From contig CAKMRJ010003334.1 of assembly GCA_928212115.1 (NCBI GenBank), positions 32,576,740-32,640,739 of the forward strand: DNA of 64,000 nucleotides, written 5' to 3'. The position numbers and the translations under genes are program-made. Below the pieces are notes generated by a model. That model saw nothing but the letters and a program-made list of their open reading frames with translations. It was not told the DNA's origin and did not search any database. Below are positions 55,985-64,000 of the stretch, one piece after another (positions within the stretch are counted from its first letter, which is position 1; every line of letters begins with the position of its first letter). The stretch comes from Lactuca virosa (taxonomy: Eukaryota; Streptophyta; Magnoliopsida; Asterales; Asteraceae).

Positions 55985-56524
55985 AGTTGGTATCAGAGCC
56001 TTGGTTTGAGGGATTCAGATACACCTTCGGGCATATCTGAACTCAAACTGAGGATTTGAGAAAAGTTTTCAAAAGAAACAATTTTCTAAGATAAGTAAAA
56101 GATTTTCATGAAAGCGGAAAAGAGCAGTGTGTACAATCAGCCAGCGCCCGGACGGTGATTTCCCAAAATACCCTTACGTTACATGTTATGAGATATTATG
56201 TGATATGTTATGCATGCTAGAGAGTGGGCTAGGTATTCATATCTAGGACTAGAGTGGACTGATTTGTGATGCCTTAGCCTAGGAGTTACTGCTACTATGA
56301 GTTACTACGAGAGTGAGTAGGTAGCAGAGAGGAGCGTACGAGAGGTCTACTGGAAAGTGGCTTATGTGTGATGAGATGTAGAGTACTTGTGAACTGGAAT
56401 CCTAGGAGGAGGGCTTGGGGTGAATACTGACGTTGTGTGTAAGGTAGTATAGGGCCCGTACTACTGGAAGCACCAGATCAGTGAGCATTCCAAGTAAGAA
56501 TCCTTAGGATAATAAGGAACAAGT
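55985..56524 (+). mobile_element. Gypsy primer-binding site and leader, cut by copia
   Basis: TGGTATCAGAGCC at 55988-56000, then leader similar in phrases to 13161-13500 and 33714-34090 ('aaggtagtat', 'ggcccgtactactgg'). Interrupted at 56525 by a minus-strand copia LTR; the rest of the element lies beyond the window. Confidence 0.85.
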
Positions 56525-57307
56525 TGATGGGTTTGAGCCATAAGAACTTTCCTATGTGCACATGCAAACCCTAATGCTTGGATCTAGGTTTCTCTAATTG
56601 AACATGCATTGTATCCAAGACTTACAATTCTAGATCTAGTGAATACAATAGAAACTTGACATATGAAATCAGATCTAGATGAATACCTTTAGTTGCTTGC
56701 TTGAATCTTCTTGTTCTTGGAGCTTAGAGTCACAATTGTCACTCCTCTAATGGCTTACAAACACCAACTAGCAAGAGGATGATTTGGAGAGATGATGGAG
56801 GCATAAAATCGGCTCTAGGAACTCCTTAGGGTTTCTGGTGGCCGATTTCTGTAGCCCTTAGGGTCTATTTATACTGTGAGCTTCTAGGGTTTCAGCCAAA
56901 ACCCTAATGGACAACTTATTCACCAAGTAGCCCATGAAACCTTCTGGATTAAGGCCCTTGGACGAAATCTTGATGGGATCCTCCCATAATTTCGTCCACC
57001 CCTTGCTCCATAGGGTTTCCTAGCCCAAAACACAACTATCACACATTTGACAGTTTAAGCCCCTTTATTCAATTAACCTCTTTTAGTCACCTAATTAATT
57101 CTTATTTAATCTATGACTAATATTAATCAAATAATATTATTATTCCTTTAATATATTATTCTCATAATATATTAATATAATAATATCTTCTCTCTCTTCA
57201 TAAATCACCGTGTCAAGTTGCTATGGTGAAGGCAAACCAAAAGGACCATGCACAACCAGGTCAAGTACTTACCAAATATAGTTACGGGCTTAGACATTAA
57301 TCCAACA
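56525..57307 (-). repeat. 3' LTR of the minus-strand copia element
   Basis: 783 bp, on the minus strand from TGTTGGATTAATGTCTAAGC to CCCATCA. The polypurine tract ccaagtgggagac adjoins it (57308-57320). Confidence 0.9.
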
Positions 57308-58178
57308 GTCTCCCACTTGGATAAATCTAGTAACTATAAATGTAAGCACAATCCGATTAGCAATCGTAGCTCTCAAAGACGCTGTCAAACTCCGATTTTA
57401 TCAGTAACCTTTCCTTCAGATAAGGGATCGTATAATCCTCTGTTTTAGATATCGTGCGGACAATTACATGGAACATTGTCATACTTATTGTCCATCAATT
57501 GGTTTCTCGATCTCAGATTCATTTGACATAGAACTTAATTGAACACATCAATTCAGTCCTGACCGGGCCCGACACATAAGACAAATCAAATCATCGAGGG
57601 GCCCTGATATCGCTTTTACCCTCTTAGGATAAAAGGAACAGATCAACTTCGACTTATATGCATTTATTATCCACTAATCAAATCATACACAACAATGCGT
57701 TTTATAACATCAAGTTACTGATGCGTTTACGCATTATCAATGCACAACCAATTAACAAACAATAAACCATATATCTAGGTTTTAAGACCATATGATATTA
57801 CCAGCTTGCGATCACTCGTGATAAATTCCATGAAGTGATTCCGGCAAGTGTGGGTTTATTCCAATGCTCAAATCAAGTTCATAAGCACTCATGAACGTTG
57901 TAGCAAACTTTTGCTATGTCTAATACATTTTAGACAATCTACACACCAATTCATGACAATCTTCATTCATATCTACTTCCAACATATGAACGACTGTAGA
58001 CTGTTCGAATAATTCAATTATTATCAAATAATTCAATTATTCAGGTAGTCAAAACATGCAAAATGAAACAATAGGTAAATGATTAACATAAGACAGTAAC
58101 TTTACTAATAAATAATACTCTTTTATTTAATCATCGAATGTTAATAACAACTTTATCTATTACACGTTTCTAAAATTT
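57308..58178 (-). other. 3' untranslated region of the minus-strand copia
   Basis: About 870 bp between the RNase H stop and the 3' LTR. No frame; it matches the corresponding part of the copy at 49588. Confidence 0.75.
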
Positions 58179-61100
58179 CTAATCTAAACTAATATCGTCC
58201 TTCAGCCCAATGCTCCTAGCGTGCTGCAAGTGCTTAACCCTGCTTAGTCCCTTTGTAAGCGGATATGCTGGGTTATCCTCTGACGATACCCTCTTTACTA
58301 CGAGGAGTCCTTCTTCCACCCGATGTCGAATAAAGTGATATTTTCTGTCGATATGTCGAGATCTACCGTGATCTCTTGGTTCCTTGGTCAAGGCAACCGC
58401 TCCTTCATTATCACAGAAAATCTCCATGGGCTCCTTTATGGCTGGCACAACTCCAAGGTCTCCAATGAAGTTCTTCAACCATATTGCCTCCTTTGACGCT
58501 TCGCTTGCTGCAATGTACTCTGATTCGCACGCTGAATCAGCTACGGTTTCCTGTTTGGAACTTTTCCAAGTCACTACTCCTCCATTGAGGGTAAAGACCC
58601 AGCCCGACTGCGAACGATAATTGTCCCTGTCGGTCTGAAAGCTGGCATCACTGTACCCTCGCACCTTTAAGTCATCACTCCCACCGAGGACTAGAAACCA
58701 TTCCTTGGTCCTCCGAAGGTACTTAAGAATATTCTTGACTGCGATCCAATGTGCTCTGCCAGGGTTCCCTTGATATCTGCTGACCATGCTCAAAGCGAAG
58801 GCCACATCAGGGCGAGTACAAGTCATAGCATACATGATTAAGCCAACTGCGGAAGCGTAAGGTACTCGGCTCATCTCTGCTATCTCGACTTCAGTACTCG
58901 GACTTTGAGTCTTACTCAACTTGGCATTACTCTGGATTGGTAACTCCCCTTTCTTTGAATTCTCCATACTAAAACGTTTTAGTACCTTGTCCAAGTAAGT
59001 GTTCTGACTAAGTCCTATTAGTCTCTTACTTCTGTCTCTCACTATCCTTATTCCCAGAATATAGGAAGCCTCTCCGAGGTCCTTCATAGCGAAGCACTTC
59101 CCGAGCCAGGACTTAACCTCCTGCAGTGTCGGGATGTCGTTTCCTATGAGTAGTATGTCGTCGACATACAATACGAGAAAGCTTACTACACTCCCACTGG
59201 CTTTGACATATACACACGATTCATCTTCGCTTCGCAGAAAACAAAACTCTTTGACCTTCTCGTCAAAACAAAGATTCCATCTGCGAGACGCTTGCTTAAG
59301 TCCATAAATGGACTTCTCAAGCTTACACACTCTATTGGGGTGCTTCACATTGACAAAACCCTCTGGCTGAGCCATGTAAACATCCTCAGCCAACTTCCCA
59401 TTAAGGAAAGTGGTTTTGACATCCATCTGCCATATTTCATAGTCATGAAATGCAGCAATGACCAACATCACCCTGATAGACTTTATCTTCGCAACTGGTG
59501 AGAAGGTTTCGTCGTAGTCAACTCCAGGAGTTTGAGTGAAACCCTTCGCAACCAATCGTGCCTTATAAGTGTGCACATTTCCATCCACGTCAGTCTTCTT
59601 CTTGAAGATCCATTTGCACCTGACCGTCTTACGACCTGGTACATTGTCAACCAAATTCCAAACCTGGTTGTCATACATGGATTGAATCTCGCTGTCCATA
59701 GCCTCTTTCCATTTTACAGATTTTGGGCCTGCCATGGCTTCCTTATAGCTGTTAGGTTCGTCCATATTCACTAGTGTACTATCACTAATGAACGTATCCC
59801 CTTCCATAGTAATATGAAAACCATAAAACTGGGGTGGAACACTAACCCTTTCGGAACGTCTAAGAGGTAAGGACTCGTCAATCGGTTTAACCGGAGTTTC
59901 CTCCTCGGGTTGAGCGCTAGTGTTAGAGGTTCCTTCATTGCTTGACTCTTGAAGCTCTTCAAGATCGATTTGCCTCCCACTGTCTCCTTGGCCTATGAGT
60001 TCTTGCTCTCGGAAAACCACTCTCCTCGCAACGAAGACAACATTGTCACTCCGTCTATAGAAGAGATATCCAAAGGATTTCTGCGGGTAGCCAATGAAAA
60101 TACATCGCTCACTACGAGGTTCGAGCTTTTCGTGAGTCTCTCGTCTTACGAAAACCTCGCAACCCCAAACCTTGATATGTGCCAACGAGGGAGCCTTCCC
60201 TGTCCACACTTCGTGAGGTGTTTTGGCAACCTTCTTCGTAGGGACTAAGTTAAGGATATGGGCGGCAGTCTCTAAGGCATACCCCCAGAATAAGATAGGT
60301 AGTGAAGCATGACTCATCATGGAACGAACCATGTCTAGCAAGGTTCGATTACGCCTCTCAGCTACACCATTCAATTGTGGTGTCCTAGGTGGCGTCAATT
60401 GCGAAACTATTCCACATTCCTTGAGGTATTCGTGGAATTCAAGACTTAGGTACTCTCCACCTCGATCGGATCGAAGCATCTTGATTTTCCTGCCCAACTG
60501 ATTCTCCACTTCTTTTTTAAACTCTTTGAACTTTTCAAAGGTTTCCGACTTGTGCTTGATTAAGTAGATATACCCATATCTGCTATAATCATCTGTGAAA
60601 GTCACATAGAAGCGATTCGCATCCCTTGTGGTGGATCTAAAGGGTCCACATACATTTGTATGTATGAGATCCAATAAACCCTCACCCCTCGCACAAGTGC
60701 CAGTGAAGGGTGACTTGGTCATCTTTCCAAGCAAACAAGACTCGCACACGTCATCGTCCCTAAGGTCGAATGACTCCGACACTCCATCCTTTTGGAATTG
60801 GGCTATGCGTTTCTTGTTGACATGTCCAAGACGACAATGCCACAAGCATGCTTTATCCATACTATTGGAAGAATCCACACACAACACATCATTTCCTAAG
60901 TTATCTACAACCATCACAGTTTCATATATTCCATTACAAGGCAATGCTTCAAAATATAAAACATTATTAAAATAAGCATAAATAGAACCCTTTTCATTAT
61001 CAAATGAATATCTAAAACCTTGTCTATATAAACCATGAAATGAAATGATGTTTCTAGCCATATCTGGCGAATATCAACAATTATTCAAATTTAAATCTAA

Positions 61101-61244
61101 TCCATTACTAAGCACTAATGAGTAAACTCCAATCTTGGTCACAGGCGACGATCTTCTGTTTCCCATAATCAGATTCATTCTTCCACGCTCCACATCCTTA
61201 TTTCTTTTTAGTCCTTGCAAATCAGAACATATGTGAAAACCACA
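58179..61244 (-). pseudogene. Copia pol: protease end, integrase, RT, RNase H (nearly intact)
   Basis: The uninterrupted frame 61061-58179 encodes 960 residues. In order: GAG-pre-integrase with its HHCC finger (LWHCRLGHVNKKRI, CESCLLGK); integrase core (about residues 125-300) with Asp in LRSDRGGEY and Glu in NGVAERRNRT but Asn for the first Asp (LIHTNVCGPF); RT (about 490-700) with MDVKTTFLNGKL and YVDDILLIGND; RNase H (about 800-960) with YSDASFQ, CESEYIAA and FCDNEGA, but Tyr where the last catalytic Asp is expected (NPAYPLTK). Upstream, 61244-61062 holds the protease with a TGA directly after DT, where the active-site Gly codon GGA is expected, and a second TGA just before YSPDMA. The enzymes are probably inactive despite the long frame. 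Confidence 0.92.
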
Positions 61245-62216
61245 TCATGTATCAAGAACCCAAGAAGTAGCATGTGATAAACTATTAGATTTAATTGTGT
61301 ATATACCTGCGAAAGATGGCTTGAACTTTCCATCCTTGATGGCCTGCAGATATTCTGGGCAGCTTCTCTTCCAATGCCCTATCTTGTGGCAGTAGTGGCA
61401 CGCTGCCTCTTTAGGGTTTGAGTTGGGTTTAGCAGAACCAACTTTGGTTCCACTAGAAGAGGTGCCATCATGGGACTTTCCCTTGTGGTGGCCCCTTGAA
61501 GAGGCCTTCCTCTTCTTACCCTTCCCTTGCCCTATCGCCAAGACAGGGGCAGTAGCTGGAGTTGGAGTTGATGTAACAGATTTATCCTTGAGGTTGCTCT
61601 CAGCAGTCCTCAACAAGCCATGAAGCTTGCTCAAGGAGACCTCTTCCTTATTCATGTGGTAGGTCATGCGGAACTGGCTATAGCAGGAAGGCAAAGAATA
61701 AAGGATGATATCAATTGACAGCTCTTCATCGAAGTTCACATTCAACTTCAGCAGGCGATCAACATATCTCTGCATCTTTTGCAGATGGGCAGTAAGGGAC
61801 TCTCCATTGCCTATTTTGGTAGTGATCATCGAAGTGATGATCTCGTACCTCTCTTGCCTAGCGCTCTGGTGGTAGCGTTCCAGCAGATCCTGATGCATCT
61901 CATAGGGGTACTTATCCTCATAGGACTTTTGGAGTTCAGCAGTCATAGTCGCTAGCATGATGCAATGGACTTTCGTGGCATCACGCTCGTGGGCCTGATA
62001 GGCTGCGATCTCTTCGGCGGTAGCAGTGTCGATGTAAATCTCCTTTATCTTCTCATCGAGGACATACTCTTTGTCCTCGTAGCTAGTGACCATGCGAATG
62101 TTGCGGATCCAGTTACTGAAATTAGTCCCATCAAAGATCACTTTCCCACACAAGTTCATGAGTGAGAATGAACCAGAGGAATTTGACCCAGAAGCGTTGT
62201 TGTTTGCGTTCGACAT
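61245..62216 (-). CDS. Copia gag with CCHC knuckle (intact frame)
   Basis: Gag forms the particle and packages element RNA. The start is taken at MSNANNNASGSNSSGSFSLM (62216) because the relative at 41647 begins the same way; a Met 18 codons upstream is in the leader. Visible blocks: KVIFDGTNFSNWIRNIRM, ERYHQSARQERYEIITSM, LLKLNVNFDEELSIDIIL, a basic Lys/Ser/Gly-rich linker (KGKKRKASSRGHHKGKSHDG) and the knuckle CHYCHKIGHWKRSC (about 61400-61360). The frame is undamaged for about 323 residues and ends WVLDT at the stop in the protease site. Without that stop it would continue into pol. Confidence 0.88.
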   Translation of the reverse strand: MSNANNNASGSNSSGSFSLMNLCGKVIFDGTNFSNWIRNIRMVTSYEDKEYVLDEKIKEIYIDTATAEEIAAYQAHERDATKVHCIMLATMTAELQKSYEDKYPYEMHQDLLERYHQSARQERYEIITSMITTKIGNGESLTAHLQKMQRYVDRLLKLNVNFDEELSIDIILYSLPSCYSQFRMTYHMNKEEVSLSKLHGLLRTAESNLKDKSVTSTPTPATAPVLAIGQGKGKKRKASSRGHHKGKSHDGTSSSGTKVGSAKPNSNPKEAACHYCHKIGHWKRSCPEYLQAIKDGKFKPSFAGIYTIKSNSLSHATSWVLDT

Positions 62217-63007
62217 CTGAAAAGGAAAAAGAACAAAGTTGATTAGAAATGAATTTCCCAAATTAATCACCCAAATGAAAAATTAGGGCTAGGAACCAAC
62301 AACATTATTCACAAATTAGAAAAGGGATGCCGTAATCTAACAAGTAAATAATTTGAAGGCAAGTGAATGTCGATTCACTAATTCTCCACCATGAAAAACG
62401 AAAAAGAGATTAGGTTTTAAATGTATTGAAAAACTCCTAGATCTTTTGAGATACATTGAACTTTTCAATGGCATGTTTAAATCTCGATATGCCCCTCTAG
62501 TTTGTGACTAGGATGCCGAGGATCACAAAGTGGGTGTGAATAACCATGCAAATGTACATGGTGCCCTCATTGTTATAGTTACCTATTCGATGTGCTGGTT
62601 AACCACACACGCTCCATCGAACTATGATAAACAATGAGTCACCCTTTGCTACCATTGCTTAGAACCCAATTAATGTGCCGGTTAACCACACGCGCTCCAT
62701 TAACGTCTTAGCAAGGGTACAAAGTGTAATTTCATGGAATTGCATCAAATTCACTTTTGCCTAAAGTAACTAAGATTGGGAATTTTGTAAAAACATTTAG
62801 TTACTTTATATAGATTCATTATACTTTTAATGAGGAAAGGTTTGCCCGATCCTACCCATTCGGCTAACGACCCTCCACCAATCAAGGAAGCGGTGGGTGA
62901 GAATGGACACCCATTAAACGGCCATTTTATAAGTCATAACCTTATACTCCCCTTATAGATCGGCTTCGTGAATGAGGCCTACTAACGGTAAGACTAGCAT
63001 TTAAGTT

Positions 63008-63054
<47 letters not shown>

Positions 63055-63058
63055 AATT
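62217..63058 (-). other. Copia leader (minus strand), cut by a LARD-like insertion
   Basis: Matches the leader 40850-41646. Conserved blocks are gggatgccgtaatc (about 62326-62339), two copies of 'ggttaaccacacrcgctcca' (about 62597 and 62680) and the segment with 'acggtaagactag' near 62984. It ends in an (AT)n tract next to the insertion. Confidence 0.8.
63011..63052. repeat. (AT)n microsatellite
   Basis: About 20 AT units in the copia leader directly beside the LARD-like insertion point. Confidence 0.95.
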
Positions 63059-64000
63059 TGTAAGTCCCTAATCTGCTTGTGTATCAATCAGATCCGTTTG
63101 ATGGTGCGGAATCCCAATCAAACGGATGATGTCAGATCAAATAGAGGAGAAGGAGAAGAAGAATAATATGAATCTTGTATGTATTGATATGAATGAAGAT
63201 CCGGATACAAGATTCACACACACTTACACACACTCTCTTTTCTCTCTCTCTAGAACACCTTCAAATGCACACACTTAAGCTCCTCTATTCTATGTGTTCT
63301 TCTTTTTCATGCACTCCTCACCCTATATATATATGGACCTAAGGCCAAGCCCAAAATACAAATAATCCAATGCTCGGTCCAAGCTACAATTAATCATATA
63401 CTATTTTTGGCCCAAATAATAAAAACAATAAATGCTTAGAAAAGCAAAGTATAAACCATATTTTTGACCCAACAATCTCCCCCTTGGTTTATAGCTTTCT
63501 TTTCTTTTCTTAAATGACCCAACAAGCTCCCCCTAAAAAGTAGCTGGCTTTTCTTGTTAATCTTCATTGGGAGCTTTGGCTTCAACTTTAATCTTCAAAT
63601 TCTTCACAACTTCAAGATGAACTTGATGAATCTTCAATGAATGACTTCATCTTGAGCAGTTGGGCTTTTCTTCAGAATTTAACATTGAACGCACATTGGG
63701 TGAGGAGGCTTTTTGTACTGATTCTTGAAAGATAGCACTTTCAGCTTGAGAATCTTCAGAGAGAACATCAGAGAGAACAAATCTTCTGGATCACTTCAGC
63801 AGGTTCAAGATAGCAGCGGACTGATTGAGGAGGCTTCAATGCAATCCGTCATATAATATTCAATTTCAGCTTCACCTTGCTTCTGGGGTTGAAAGATTGA
63901 ATGTCGAAAGAATAATCTTCATTTCTTGCTCCTTCGAATGAGAATTCTTCGATGATCACGGATCCTTGGCTCAAAAATCTTCGACACAAACTCCATGAGT
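63059..64000 (-). mobile_element. Second LARD-like element, minus strand, 3' LTR and tail
   Basis: The 3' LTR is 63059-63474 (on the minus strand TGTTGGGTC to GACTTACA), a diverged relative of the 400-bp LTRs at 29478 and 33045. The polypurine-type sequence (reverse of atctcccccttgg) adjoins at 63475. From there to 64000 the interior matches the reverse complement of about 32520-33044, without coding capacity. The rest of the element is outside the window, so its duplication cannot be checked. Confidence 0.88.

Larger units (their letters stand above)
56525..63058 (-). mobile_element. Nearly intact Ty1/copia element, minus strand, 5' end outside the window
   Basis: The 3' LTR (56525-57307), 3' untranslated tail (57308-58178), a pol frame of 960 codons, gag (61245-62216) and leader (62217-63058) are present. 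At 63059 a LARD-like element interrupts the leader, and the 5' LTR lies beyond the window. Two nonsense changes separate gag from the main pol frame. It is the best-preserved member of the family that includes 39402-46277 and 48066-48814. Confidence 0.9.

Noticed and set aside
58384..60975. Plus-strand frames of 60-115 codons across the copia pol
   Set aside because: Shadows of the 960-codon minus-strand pol frame, which has all the conserved motifs.

Overview
This is a plant nuclear window made almost entirely of nested transposable elements; I found no intact host gene. Plant origin is shown by Ty1/copia and Ty3/gypsy elements whose primer-binding sites read TGGTATCAGAGC (initiator-Met tRNA), a plant PIF/Harbinger transposase relic, and hAT, MULE and Tourist-type elements. 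The dense ACTCGACGAGT-type palindromes in the gypsy LTRs remind me of lettuce (Lactuca, Asteraceae). That species guess comes from memory and is not proven by the sequence.

Left part (1-11265): a copia LTR end sits in a minus-strand gypsy relic with a long LTR (783-2787). A decayed PIF/Harbinger transposase follows (about 2830-4126), then a Tourist-like element (5367-6219, TSD TAA), AT-rich DNA, a fold-back MULE-like element (8003-9297, 9-bp TSD) and a Helitron-like 3' end near 10244.

Centre (11266-46922): one old gypsy element (LTRs about 1.9 kb, TSD CAATT) swollen to 35.7 kb by insertions. Its leader is split by a hAT element (13519-33705, TSD GTTAAATG). The hAT contains a decayed copia gag-pol block, a solo LTR (19047-21246, TSD GAAAG), a cluster of minus-strand reading frames enclosed by 1-kb inverted repeats (21281-27222), and a minus-strand solo LTR (27644-33643, TSD TAATA). 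That solo LTR is itself split by a young non-coding LTR element (29478-33444, TSD GGTGC). The gypsy interior keeps gag and integrase-tail traces but I see no reverse transcriptase. Its 3' LTR is split by a copia element (39402-46277), which carries a hAT-type MITE (45460-45875).

Right part (46923-64000): old intergenic DNA with a MITE, a plus-strand copia RNase H fragment, a minus-strand copia relative with gag but no recognisable pol (48815-54246), another gypsy LTR and leader (54247-56524), a nearly intact minus-strand copia gag-pol (56525-63058), and the start of a second copy of the non-coding LTR family (63059 to the end).

Most interesting: (1) six diverged gypsy-type LTRs share a splice-site-like pair, GAG/GTGAGT and TTTCAG/GTA, that would remove a variable minisatellite from the leader RNA; (2) five of them share a perfect or near-perfect CACGTAAAGTT hairpin; (3) several families carry different short GC-rich palindromes around their promoters; (4) the antisense reading-frame cluster lies between 1-kb inverted repeats. 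No element looks fully autonomous: the best copia copy has two in-frame stops plus changed catalytic residues in integrase and RNase H.
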